Origin: a virus
Virus record (IMG/VR): IMGVR_UViG_3300028388_004043
Span: 1 to 58,782 of that record
Strand: one strand, 5' to 3'
Length of the DNA stretch: 58,782 bases
Below, one piece after another: positions 45,171-53,831 of the stretch. The first letter of the stretch is position 1. The number at the start of each line of letters is the position of its first letter. The position numbers and the translations under genes are program-made. The notes beneath the pieces were generated by a model. It searched no databases, was not told the origin of the DNA, and saw nothing but the letters and a program-made list of their open reading frames with translations.

Positions 45171-47047
45171 TTCTCGTTATCTGTTTCATTGGCCATTTCA
45201 TCATTGTTCAATGCGTATTCCCAGATTCGAAGTTCGTTCATTGAACCATTGAATGCCGCATTCAATGAATTTTCTGCGCCGATGTAAAAATCGATTGGGT
45301 CGAGATTGAAAATACCTGAGATTGAAACATTCGCTTCGTTTGAACCTTCGACTGCCGCGTCTAATTGATTCTGCAAACCATCGATGCTTTGAATAACATT
45401 GAACTCAACACGATTACCTTCTGTATCAACATTTCTGTTTGTAGATTCAAGCACATGTTCTGTGCCTTGATACTTCACATGAAAATCATATCCACCTGTA
45501 CCATCAACAGTGTTCAAAACAGCAGCGATATAGTTGTTGGAGTCTGAATACCATTCATACAAACCAACTGTTGCAGCACTATTTGCTTCTTCAACATAAC
45601 GAAGTTCACCAGATAAACCGATTGATGTTGTAGAACCAAAATTTACTGTGTTGGATATCAGTTGTGAAAATGATAGAGTTTCTGCACCTCTTGTCTCAGT
45701 AGAACCGAATGTTGGAATGTAACTGGACGCTCCAAATCCATCTTCTAACTGAAGACCATACATGAAGAAACAATCATCAATTGTACTTGTTGTTGAGTTC
45801 GTGGCAGTATTTGAAAAGTACAGAAGAACCGCAGTGTCAAAACCCGAATCACCAACATTGTTGGCAGTTACAATACATCTTTTCCAACCGTTGCCATAAT
45901 CTTGCACTTCTGAATGTTCCACGGGATCTAATTGGTTCGCGCCATCATAGTATCCGGTAGTAATAACATCAGTTGAAGTATTGAGGCAAATACCCTTTCT
46001 CGGAGTGCTGCCTGGAGGATTAATTCTTACATGTATGAAAGGGTTTGGACTACTTTCAAGAGGATGATAGAAAAAACTGAATGTTTTGAAGTCATCTTCT
46101 TGGCCAGTGGTAATGCCTCCTGATGTGAAGAATCTAGATCTACCTGTTGAGGTTGAACGAATTAAATAAGCATCATCAAATAATGGTCCGAGTGATGTAT
46201 TTGATGAAGTTGACACGAGATCGGAAACACCGAATGCACTTGAAGGGTCATCACTTGTTGAAAAATAATTTGTTCGCGACTCCGTTTCGATTATCAGTCC
46301 ATCAACTTCATATGATGTCGTGTTAGAATTGTATCTGTAACTCTTACGTCTTGGTAAATATGATGCAGTACTATAAGAAGGAGAATATGCATTTGGGTGT
46401 GGTGAAAACGTGATAGACGTATTTGCAACATTAAAATCCATGTCAGGATTGTTGGCAATTTTGAATTCATTCTTCGTTACCATTGCGCCCCATAAAAAAA
46501 TTCCTGTACCATTTGTCGGCGCAACTGTAGTGTTATCCGTAGCGGTAACACCTATAACCCATCTTTCTGATGAACTCAATGGACTGTCCCATCTTACTGC
46601 ACAATAATACCAACCATTGCCTACATCAAACATAACAGCTTCTGAAACGGGTGATTTTACTGTGCCGATTGTACCCGTAGATAAATCAAACCATGCACCA
46701 TATGTCAAAGCATTATTGTGATTCATACGCAACCAATTAGCGTCATCTGCTTTTGCAAAAACTGATATTGTATGTGGTGTGCCACCTGAATTGTAATTCT
46801 GATAGATATATGAATTTGTACTTGTGGATGTCATTTTAAATGCACTTGATGATCCGTCAGGCGCATTGGTGTTAATATCTTCTTGTACACTTGAAAAATT
46901 GGTTAACCAATAAGTGTTGTCAGAGAGATCGACAGAACCTGGAAAGATGTTATGAGGCGCATATTTAATATACCCGTCGTCATCCATCATTGTCATTAAC
47001 GAAGATGATGAATGATCGAACATTTCACCGAACGTGTACTTAGCCAT
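45167..47047 (-). CDS. tandem carbohydrate-binding/LamG fibre protein
   Basis: 626 residues. The start overlaps the upstream small gene by one base (TAATG). It begins MAKYTFGEMFDHSSSSLMTM with the DDDGYIKYAPHNIFPG entry motif that is also found in the large collagen fibre. Two carbohydrate-binding-like units follow (VGNGWYYCAVRW near 155; YGNGWKRCIVTAN near 400, then GLQLEDGFGASSYIPTFGST). A LamG domain closes the protein (NELRIWEYALNNDEM). No enzymatic site. Probably a receptor-binding or decoration protein of the tail tip. Confidence 0.75.
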   Translation of the reverse strand: MAKYTFGEMFDHSSSSLMTMMDDDGYIKYAPHNIFPGSVDLSDNTYWLTNFSSVQEDINTNAPDGSSSAFKMTSTSTNSYIYQNYNSGGTPHTISVFAKADDANWLRMNHNNALTYGAWFDLSTGTIGTVKSPVSEAVMFDVGNGWYYCAVRWDSPLSSSERWVIGVTATDNTTVAPTNGTGIFLWGAMVTKNEFKIANNPDMDFNVANTSITFSPHPNAYSPSYSTASYLPRRKSYRYNSNTTSYEVDGLIIETESRTNYFSTSDDPSSAFGVSDLVSTSSNTSLGPLFDDAYLIRSTSTGRSRFFTSGGITTGQEDDFKTFSFFYHPLESSPNPFIHVRINPPGSTPRKGICLNTSTDVITTGYYDGANQLDPVEHSEVQDYGNGWKRCIVTANNVGDSGFDTAVLLYFSNTATNSTTSTIDDCFFMYGLQLEDGFGASSYIPTFGSTETRGAETLSFSQLISNTVNFGSTTSIGLSGELRYVEEANSAATVGLYEWYSDSNNYIAAVLNTVDGTGGYDFHVKYQGTEHVLESTNRNVDTEGNRVEFNVIQSIDGLQNQLDAAVEGSNEANVSISGIFNLDPIDFYIGAENSLNAAFNGSMNELRIWEYALNNDEMANETDNEN

Positions 47048-47244
47048 TATTTCATTTCTCTCTGTAACAATTCTTGCAATACATCAGACATTCGATGAAT
47101 GGTTTCATGTTCTTCATCAGTATGAGGACCGATGGGGTACTCAGGCGCAAAGTCAATCAGATTATCGAAAGATTCTGGTATGTCTTTCGCGTTTGTATAA
47201 ATTTTGACTTCGTTATTTATTCGTACTCGATAAAAACCTTTCAT
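47047..47244 (-). CDS. small acidic conserved-type protein
   Basis: 65 residues from ATG 47244 (MKGFYRVRINNEVKIY), whose start overlaps the stop of the upstream gene (TGATG); a longer form from ATG 47259 (MRVRVMKGF) is possible. Body: AKDIPESFDNLIDFAPEYPI then a helix (EEHETIHRMSDVLQELLQRE). Linked on both sides by 1- to 3-base overlaps with two adhesin-type genes. I do not recognise it. Confidence 0.58.
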   Translation of the reverse strand: MKGFYRVRINNEVKIYTNAKDIPESFDNLIDFAPEYPIGPHTDEEHETIHRMSDVLQELLQREMK

Positions 47245-49268
47245 CACCCGCACCCGCATGGATCACTGGAACTAGAATTGCTTGTGTTAGACTGACTTGA
47301 AAAAACTGGTACTTGAACTTCAGTGATTGGTTCATTGTAGAAATAATTTCGAAGAAAATCTACTTCTTCTTGACCAGTGTTAATGAATGGTTGATGTACT
47401 GTGAACGACTCAGATATTACACAATTCGGTGCCGTTGATAACTCATACTCAACGGTAACTTCGAATTCAGCAGTTCCTGCTGTTGAGACTGTGTAATATA
47501 GATCTTTGTCGCGAGGAACATTCGAAGAATTTACATTCTTGAGTTGTGTGGCATCAGCGCAAGTGCCATTCTTATCAACATAATGAAAATCGCCTGTCAA
47601 ATATGTGTTCACGAAACGACCATCAATCTGAATTGTTTTATTTTGATTATCACCAGTCAATGATTGAATTCGTATGCCTGCATCTTGTGAACCAATCTGT
47701 TTTGCCGATATGCTTCTAACAGGTAGATTCACTTTACTGACAAAATTTCGATAGACTTTAAGAAGATTTTCATGATGTGTATATTCAATTGCAAGTTCAC
47801 CGTCTTTTGGTCCATTGTGAAAACCAATAGTGATAACAACATCAGAATATCTTTCAGTTGATGGCAGATTTACATTCTGAAGATTGAGACCGAACAATGG
47901 GTAAATACAATGTGCATCTGTTGAATCAGGATCGACAAGTAAAGTGTGTGATATGAGTCTGTCTTCACCGATGATATAAGTGAAGATTGTGTCGGGGTCA
48001 TTGAACTTATTGAAGTCAAATCCTTGTATGAATGAGTCTAAAGACCAAATCCCAGAGTGTGATATGTATTCGCATTCACTCGAATTGAAAACAGAAAAAC
48101 TATCTGACCCAAAAGGTAGTCTAAACGGTCTGCTTACTTCTGGTGTTGTCTCATCCGAATCTCTAATAAATTCTGCCAATGGGTGTATGTTGTAAGGAGA
48201 CACTTCTTCAGTGTTAGGTTGCGAAAGAACCTCATCTGAAATGTCGTATAGATACCATACATCTTCTTCATCAAAAACAAGTTTGTCGTCTTTAAAATAC
48301 AATCTACTTTGAGAACTATAAGATGCTGACTCTGCATCTGATCCACCTTGTCCTCTCACACGAAATTCTTTTTGAATTGATAGAAAATCAGTTTTATCAA
48401 CCATTAGAATGTGAGGGTATGAGTTAACTTCAGATGGCGTATTCGTGTTTTTTTCAAAACGTGTAAAACCACCATTGTCTGATGTCAGAAAAAAATAATT
48501 GGAATTCGTACCGCACCCTTCCCATATTTTAGGGTTATGGGGAGAAGCTATTCTTGGGTAATAATCGTATGGGTACGTATCCATTCTGTAAAATTCTTCA
48601 GGTACTGGAGTTACTGCGCCATTCGAATCGATTGCGTGTTTTGCCCATCCATGAGCCGTGCCTTTTGTAGGTTCTGATCTAAACCCCTGATTGAATACGA
48701 AAAGATAATGTTGCCCGTTGACATTTAGATAATATGGCGAATTGAACATTCTGTTAGTGTTGTTGTCAACGTTAGGGTATAGTCTCTCACCCCATCGTAA
48801 ACCAATACTGTATGTTCCAGTTTTAAGATTTAGAAAAACTGTCGAAGATTGAACGTCACCGAGATCATTGCTTCTTTGAAACCCAGTCAACATGATCAAA
48901 CCAGAGTAATTTTTTATGAGATCGACACCCGATTGGCTACCCATTGAATCACTGATGCTTAATGCAGTACCTGGCCAAACAAAATTAAGAACTGAGTAGG
49001 TGTCTTGTCCTATTCTGTTACCTTCTAGATCATAGTAAACCTCTTTACCATACCAGTTATAATCGTTATCATTACCAGTCCAAGTGAAAGAAACTCCGTA
49101 ACGAACAATTCTAGAATTGTTTTGATCATAAAATTGATCATACAAGTTTGTTAAATCCCTAAAATTATCTCTTGGCAAATTCGTGGTATCATCTAAGAAT
49201 TCTTCTTGATGATGAGGTATTGTATTCGCAAAGTCTAACCTTCTTCTCGGCGCTTTGAATATCGACAT
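47244..49268 (-). CDS. large virion protein, possibly beta-propeller
   Basis: 674 residues, beginning MSIFKAPRRRLDFANTIPHH. Residues 60-480 are a long series of beta strands with aromatic pairs (NSPYYLNVNGQHYLFVFNQG; SNYFFLTSDNGGFTRFEKN; SQSRLYFKDDKLVFDEEDVW), compatible with a propeller, but no blade motif is clear. Residues 480-620 look like Ig-type domains. The C-terminus has EEVDFLRNYFYNEP, which resembles the end of the propeller adhesin (TEFLLNYFKNYP), then ends SSSSDPCGCG. Function unknown; the position among tip genes suggests a surface-exposed baseplate protein. Confidence 0.65.
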   Translation of the reverse strand: MSIFKAPRRRLDFANTIPHHQEEFLDDTTNLPRDNFRDLTNLYDQFYDQNNSRIVRYGVSFTWTGNDNDYNWYGKEVYYDLEGNRIGQDTYSVLNFVWPGTALSISDSMGSQSGVDLIKNYSGLIMLTGFQRSNDLGDVQSSTVFLNLKTGTYSIGLRWGERLYPNVDNNTNRMFNSPYYLNVNGQHYLFVFNQGFRSEPTKGTAHGWAKHAIDSNGAVTPVPEEFYRMDTYPYDYYPRIASPHNPKIWEGCGTNSNYFFLTSDNGGFTRFEKNTNTPSEVNSYPHILMVDKTDFLSIQKEFRVRGQGGSDAESASYSSQSRLYFKDDKLVFDEEDVWYLYDISDEVLSQPNTEEVSPYNIHPLAEFIRDSDETTPEVSRPFRLPFGSDSFSVFNSSECEYISHSGIWSLDSFIQGFDFNKFNDPDTIFTYIIGEDRLISHTLLVDPDSTDAHCIYPLFGLNLQNVNLPSTERYSDVVITIGFHNGPKDGELAIEYTHHENLLKVYRNFVSKVNLPVRSISAKQIGSQDAGIRIQSLTGDNQNKTIQIDGRFVNTYLTGDFHYVDKNGTCADATQLKNVNSSNVPRDKDLYYTVSTAGTAEFEVTVEYELSTAPNCVISESFTVHQPFINTGQEEVDFLRNYFYNEPITEVQVPVFSSQSNTSNSSSSDPCGCG

Positions 49269-49699
49269 TACAAATCAAAGATTCCTGAGTTATCAAAACG
49301 AAGTTGTACATCCGTGCCAACTGTCTCAATGGTAAACCCATCGAAGTACGCAATTAACGGAGAATCTGATTCATTATCACGATTCAAATACAGAACGTAA
49401 GAAGTGATTGTATTATTCGCGGCAACTTCAACAAACTCTACGTTATCGGCGTCGAATGTTCGACCGTTGACAGACTTACCTGTAAGTGAAACGGGACTAT
49501 GTACTCTCGATCCCGCGGGCACATCACTTAAATGTTCATGCGATGATTGATTTGCAATGTAATTTGAGTTCAGAAGTTGTGCACGAATGTCTGTAGTTGC
49601 GTCTGCCATTGAACACTGACAAGTGTTTGCAGAAGAACCCATTGCACCGAGAGTTTGCGTCATTAATTTTTCTTTGAATTTATCGTACAGAAAACTCAT
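49268..49699 (-). CDS. small structural protein, paralogue family member 3
   Basis: 143 residues. MSFLYDKFKEKLMTQTLGAM, HEHLSDVPAGSRVHSPVSLT, FDADNVEFVEVAANNTITSY and SPLIAYFDGFTIETVGTDVQ, ending GIFDL. It matches the two other family members in order and spacing and has a short insertion with two cysteines (TCQC) after residue 25. It lies between the gp5-like spike and the 674-residue protein, with a 1-base overlap to the latter. Confidence 0.65.
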   Translation of the reverse strand: MSFLYDKFKEKLMTQTLGAMGSSANTCQCSMADATTDIRAQLLNSNYIANQSSHEHLSDVPAGSRVHSPVSLTGKSVNGRTFDADNVEFVEVAANNTITSYVLYLNRDNESDSPLIAYFDGFTIETVGTDVQLRFDNSGIFDL

Positions 49700-49710
49700 G
49701 TGAATATTCC

Positions 49711-50619
49711 TTAGTTGAGGTCAATTCTTGGGGCATCCATGTCGATAGCTGTATCACTGTTGATCGACATCTTTCCATCAGAGTGAATACGCATTGCACC
49801 TTTGACATCAATATTTGCGTCACCTTGAACATAGACTGTGGCAGCGCCATCTACTTCGACTTTCCAGTCTCCCTTTACAAGAAGATTCTTGTCTTTTGCG
49901 ACAACCTCATAATTAGTGTTTGAAGTCTTCGCGACCATCTGACCATCTTTGTTGATCTCTACATATGTCCCAGTTTTGTGCCAGATGTGTATGCGTTCTT
50001 TACCTGGTGTATCATCAAATTCGACACAGTGACCAGACTTGGTTGTATATGTCGTATTGTATGGGTATTCTGCTTCATATGATGTATTCGGTTCAGTGAT
50101 AAGACTGCGATGACCTTTCTCATATGTCTTTGGTAAAGTCTGTTCACCGCGTGCAAGTTTTGCAACATCATTCAATTGTTCGTCTTCTTGTGGTGGCGCA
50201 CTTTGTAACATGGCAGCACCAGAAGATGGTGGTTCTGGATAGATAGATTTTTTGTGATATGTGCCGAAGATCATCGGTATATTTTGTTCTTGACCGTCAA
50301 GATAGAAGCCAAACACGTATGTGCCGACAGCAATACCTGTTGGACTCATACCAACTGCATCAACCCAGTCTGGAACGTCATAGTTTTCAAGTTCTTTAAT
50401 TTTTTTCCAGTGAAGACTTGCAGATTGAATTGAAGAAATCGGGTAAGCCCACAGAAGATCTTCATCAGACAGGCCAAAAGATTTTGATTTTCTACCAAGT
50501 TCACCAGTCTGTTCATGAATCACTCGAATTTTGACACGACCAAGTTGTTCTGGGTCTTTGATATCCACTGCTCGCGCAATGAACCACTTGAACATGTCAC
50601 CAAATTTGTAGTATGCCAT
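49711..50619 (-). CDS. 5: central spike/hub protein, T4 gp5-like without lysozyme
   Basis: 302 residues against 575 in T4. Residues 1-130 form the OB-type domain (FKWFIARAVDIKDPEQLGRV, WVDAVGMSPTGIAVGTYVFG, PMIFGTYHKK). Residues 180-302 form the beta-helical needle: GHCVEFDDTPGKERIHIWHK then VEINKDGQMVAKTSNTN and repeated V-x-G-D-x-x-V strands. The lysozyme domain that lies between these parts in T4 is absent; a short linker (about 130-180) replaces it. It sits right after the gp27-like hub with 1 base between. Cell-wall cutting must come from another protein. Confidence 0.9.
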   Translation of the reverse strand: MAYYKFGDMFKWFIARAVDIKDPEQLGRVKIRVIHEQTGELGRKSKSFGLSDEDLLWAYPISSIQSASLHWKKIKELENYDVPDWVDAVGMSPTGIAVGTYVFGFYLDGQEQNIPMIFGTYHKKSIYPEPPSSGAAMLQSAPPQEDEQLNDVAKLARGEQTLPKTYEKGHRSLITEPNTSYEAEYPYNTTYTTKSGHCVEFDDTPGKERIHIWHKTGTYVEINKDGQMVAKTSNTNYEVVAKDKNLLVKGDWKVEVDGAATVYVQGDANIDVKGAMRIHSDGKMSINSDTAIDMDAPRIDLN

Positions 50620-50620
50620 G

Positions 50621-51883
50621 TTATATCGCCTTCTTCAGATTTGGTTTTCTAAGATCTAACACCATGTGGTGTTCATATCTCATGTTTCTCTTCATAACAC
50701 ATGAGTGCTTAATTTCGCGAACAAGATAATTACCTGAATGCAATTCTTGCTCTTTGGCTTTCACAGAAGTTGCTGAAATTTCAGGCATCTCAATCTTGAT
50801 GACGTCTCCAACAAAAAGTGTTGTGTCGCCATATACTCGAATTCGAATTCCTTGTTGCATGAATCGATCTTTGTAGGCTCTCTTGTATGGAAGATTTTTG
50901 TTATGTTCCATTTCAGGTCGAGTGCCATCCTTGACAACCATTCTACTCAATGCTGGCATACGAGACTGATCGCGATTGTAGTTGCTACTATTTAAATCAT
51001 TTGCCCCATCAATACCTATGAAAGACTTATGATCTGAACTGTTGAGATACTCTTGTTTCTGCCAGTAAGCACCACGATACACATCAAACTCTCGATATTG
51101 ATTTCGAATAGCACCATTACGAACTTTGTCAACAGCTGAACCTTGTTCTATTGTTTGATATGCCAGAATATTTCGAATGTTAAGTACCTTCTCTGTTGGA
51201 CTGACCAGATTTGATGTGTCAAAATAGAAGGTGAAGGTTTCAATCTTGGGTAACCTTGTCTGTATCAATCGTTCAATCGTAGTGAATCGATATGCCTCAT
51301 TATCCTCATAGAAGAGAAAGAATGATGATTTGTTATCACGAGAAACTGCTCGTTCAGTGAGCAAGTCTATCACTTGAAATGGTCGAACACGATTTACCAC
51401 ATAGTCGAACTTACCTTTTGTCTTTTCGATCTCTATACTCTTGTTCGACCCTAAATCTGACATGATTAACTGCCTCACCGCATCATGATATGATAAATTA
51501 CTGTATCTCTTGCTAAATAAGATAGATGAGTTACGAAGAAAATCTTCAGTCACACATTGTAGTGTGTAGGTCTTCATATTGTTATTGTTATTGGGCCTGA
51601 CATTCAAAACCTTCTGAACAAAGAACCTGTAATTGTTGGTCTTTCTAGAAGGTGTCTGTATGGAAAGCTGAATCCATTCTTCTCCGACAATAGGAAAATT
51701 GTTCATGAGTTCAATGCCTTCGGCGATGTAGAAATCTGCCTGAAGTGTGTTATTCTCAATCGACTCGTAAATATCAAATCCAACTACATGATTGATTATG
51801 TTGAGAGATCTACCTTGACCATAATCCATGAGTAGAATTTCTTCGTTGACAACCTCAATATCGCCTGCATCAAAACTAGTCAT
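50621..51883 (-). CDS. 27: baseplate hub protein, T4 gp27-like
   Basis: 420 residues against 391 in T4. It is the trimeric hub ring between tube and spike. Recognised by the start (LNIINHVVGFDIYESIENNT), FPIVGEEWIQLSIQTPSRKT, the second tube-like domain (LLTERAVSRDNKSSFFLFYE) and the C-terminal DTTLFVGDVIKIEMPEISAT with HSGNYLVREIKHSCVMKRNM. Its place between gp53 and gp5 supports it. Family assignment from these segments and context; sequence identity to T4 is probably low. Confidence 0.85.
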   Translation of the reverse strand: MTSFDAGDIEVVNEEILLMDYGQGRSLNIINHVVGFDIYESIENNTLQADFYIAEGIELMNNFPIVGEEWIQLSIQTPSRKTNNYRFFVQKVLNVRPNNNNNMKTYTLQCVTEDFLRNSSILFSKRYSNLSYHDAVRQLIMSDLGSNKSIEIEKTKGKFDYVVNRVRPFQVIDLLTERAVSRDNKSSFFLFYEDNEAYRFTTIERLIQTRLPKIETFTFYFDTSNLVSPTEKVLNIRNILAYQTIEQGSAVDKVRNGAIRNQYREFDVYRGAYWQKQEYLNSSDHKSFIGIDGANDLNSSNYNRDQSRMPALSRMVVKDGTRPEMEHNKNLPYKRAYKDRFMQQGIRIRVYGDTTLFVGDVIKIEMPEISATSVKAKEQELHSGNYLVREIKHSCVMKRNMRYEHHMVLDLRKPNLKKAI

Positions 51884-51889
51884 ATTTTT

Positions 51890-52762
51890 CTACTCTAAAA
51901 TTTCAGAAAGTTGCTTATTCAATTTATCTGAATACACATTGTCCACAAGATAAATATCACGTTTCGCCTCATTCTCTTCGAACTCTTCGTCGTAGGCAGT
52001 GTAACGAGAGTAGTAAACCTGTTCTTCTTCTGGTATGACGTTCTGAATTGTCAGATGTGTGCCTGCATTCACTGTAGCAGTGACGCCTGATTGTTCACCA
52101 GTGACTGTGTAGTTTGTGTTTGAAGTGAAGTCGCCAATCACATGTTGAATGACACATGAAGTTGTATTTGCCCATGTCACTTCAGCAATAGATTCACTGT
52201 CATCATCACGAACAATATTTTCTCCTGCAATAAAATTGCCACTTGATTCAGAAGCAAAGTCAAAAGACTCTATTTTGTTTGTAGATGCATAAAAGTCAAT
52301 TTCTGCTCGATCATATCCAACGTTACCAAAAGCATTCATTAAGGGATTCCAGTACTTTTTCTGACTTGCAGGTAATGAATTATATGCGGCAGAAGAGAGG
52401 ATTGTGTCATCATTACGCCAGTTGTTTCGATACTTAATCACTTTTCTGATGGCTGTTCGTAGTGTGCCGTATTTTTTGATGATGTATCTTTCAAAGTCTG
52501 TGGTCGATAAATGCACATCGTAGAAAGGATCTATCACATCATTGGCGTGATAGATTAACCAATCAAAATTTACATCGTCATAATAGTTGAATGCAACATG
52601 ATCTATCCTGTCGCCTGATTGCATCGTGTGAGGATAGAAGGCAGTGTAGAAAGACTTTACATTATCATTTAAATTCACTCGACGCATCAGATTACAAGCA
52701 ATTGTGTCATTGTAATTGACATATGGGAATTTTTGAAAGTATCTGTTATTGTTTGCCATCAT
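51890..52762 (-). CDS. 53: baseplate wedge protein, T4 gp53-like
   Basis: 290 residues against 196 in T4. The N-terminal 150 residues are typical: YFQKFPYVNYNDTIACNLMR, HVAFNYYDDVNFDWLIYHAN and VIDPFYDVHLSTTDFERYII. Residues about 176-232 are an inserted beta module (FIAGENIVRDDDSESIAEVT) like those in gp7 and the DUF4815 protein. gp53 completes the wedge and helps join wedges to the hub. The first ATG overlaps the upstream stop by one base; a second ATG follows 3 bases later. Confidence 0.9.
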   Translation of the reverse strand: MMANNNRYFQKFPYVNYNDTIACNLMRRVNLNDNVKSFYTAFYPHTMQSGDRIDHVAFNYYDDVNFDWLIYHANDVIDPFYDVHLSTTDFERYIIKKYGTLRTAIRKVIKYRNNWRNDDTILSSAAYNSLPASQKKYWNPLMNAFGNVGYDRAEIDFYASTNKIESFDFASESSGNFIAGENIVRDDDSESIAEVTWANTTSCVIQHVIGDFTSNTNYTVTGEQSGVTATVNAGTHLTIQNVIPEEEQVYYSRYTAYDEEFEENEAKRDIYLVDNVYSDKLNKQLSEILE

Positions 52763-53061
52763 TATGCTCCTTGTTCAGGAGGTTGATATTGCGCATTATC
52801 AACATCTTCAGATGTAAACTGTTCGAATTCAGTCAAGGACATGTTGATTACGATAGACACAGGCTTTCCATCATGAAAAAATGCCGAGGTTCCTTCTGCC
52901 GTATAGTTGACGCTAAAAGAATTTACCATACAACGTTTGAAATTTCCCATTTCATCCGCACCTTTACCTTGAATTGATGGCATCACCAAATCAGGATACT
53001 TCAACATCATGGAACCACCTTTTCTCGGGACAATTCTCTTCTTGATGGTTTTGATAATCAA
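52762..53061 (-). CDS. 48: gp48-like tube cap protein, C-terminal fragment
   Basis: 99 residues, ATG at 53061. It has the closing pattern of gp48/gp54 tube-initiator proteins: MMLKYPDLVMPSIQGKGADE, then FKRCMVNSFSVNYTAEGTSA and GKPVSIVINMSLTEFEQF. Its frame is open upstream to 53113 and reads VVPRNAEESEAIKLIIKTI, which also fits the family, so the true start is in the other fragment. Overlap with that fragment's stop is 4 bases. Most likely the second part of one gene split by a one-base loss near 53100. Confidence 0.75.
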   Translation of the reverse strand: MIIKTIKKRIVPRKGGSMMLKYPDLVMPSIQGKGADEMGNFKRCMVNSFSVNYTAEGTSAFFHDGKPVSIVINMSLTEFEQFTSEDVDNAQYQPPEQGA

Positions 53062-53813
53062 TTTAATTGCTTCGGATTCTTCAGCATTTCTCGGAACGAC
53101 CCTCGTTCAATTAGTAATGATCTAGCATCTTCTCTTAAGTTTCCTTCTTGCATCGATTCTTCAACAGACCCTATACCTTCGATATCTCTTTGTTCATAAT
53201 CAACGTTGAATGATTCAGTGTAGTTATCAGGAATAGGCAAAGAAATATTTGCGCCATTTTCGAGACTACCAGGAACGAATGGGTCAGAACGTGCGTACCT
53301 TTTGAATGACAACATCATGTAGGTATGTGCATATTCATCACTCATAATATCCGATGGGAAATAAAGACCACCATAGTTGTAGTCCAACGCACCAAGCAAT
53401 TCTTCTTGCTTCGCCTTCATTTCCTCTATAGGCATTTTTTTCATCATGTCTGGCAGACGTTTATTGAAGTCGCTAATATTCACTGGGTTCTTTGGAATGT
53501 ATGAAGCGATATTGGTCTTATACATAATAGAAGGCGCAAGATTCTGAGACATGAAATTTGCTTTCACTTTATCAGCAACGCCAGATAATTCTAGTTTGTT
53601 TGACATTGAGGCAGCGATGGAAATAGCAGAGTCAGAAGATTGTGTCATCTGACTCACTGCTCTTGTGACATCTCCCTGAATGCCCTTTGATGATTGTGCA
53701 AGGGCACCAGACATGTTACCAAAAGAACTTATCTGAGACTTGATTTGTGAGGTGGCATCAGTTGCAAGTTGAAGTGCAATTGCGCTATTTTTTTCGAATG
53801 GATTATTAGCCAT
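53058..53813 (-). CDS. 48: gp48-like tube cap protein, N-terminal fragment
   Basis: 251 residues, ATG at 53813 with a GAGAGAGAA ribosome site. The N-terminus is Ser/Gln/Ala-rich and helical (residues 10-80), then APSIMYKTNIASYIPKNPVN and SFKRYARSDPFVPGSLENGA with PIPDNYTESFNVDYEQRDIE, a pattern found in T4-like gp48/gp54 proteins that cap the hub and start the tube. After ARSLLIERG the frame leaves the family pattern and ends in FREMLKNPKQLN. Restored by -1 the protein would be about 350 residues, close to T4 gp48 (364). gp48 versus gp54 cannot be fully decided. Confidence 0.75.
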   Translation of the reverse strand: MANNPFEKNSAIALQLATDATSQIKSQISSFGNMSGALAQSSKGIQGDVTRAVSQMTQSSDSAISIAASMSNKLELSGVADKVKANFMSQNLAPSIMYKTNIASYIPKNPVNISDFNKRLPDMMKKMPIEEMKAKQEELLGALDYNYGGLYFPSDIMSDEYAHTYMMLSFKRYARSDPFVPGSLENGANISLPIPDNYTESFNVDYEQRDIEGIGSVEESMQEGNLREDARSLLIERGSFREMLKNPKQLN

Positions 53814-53823
53814 TTTCTCTCTC

Positions 53824-53831
53824 TATAAATA
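53824..53831 (+). promoter_or_regulatory. late promoter box (TATAAATA) at the divergent gp48/gp4 junction
   Basis: An exact TATAAATA on the plus strand in the 23-base gap between divergent gp48 and gp4. It ends 5 bases before the gp4 ATG, so transcription would start at about the ATG. The gap has no room for a separate leader on the plus strand. It is the only intergenic space where plus-strand late transcription could begin near here. Confidence 0.5.
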
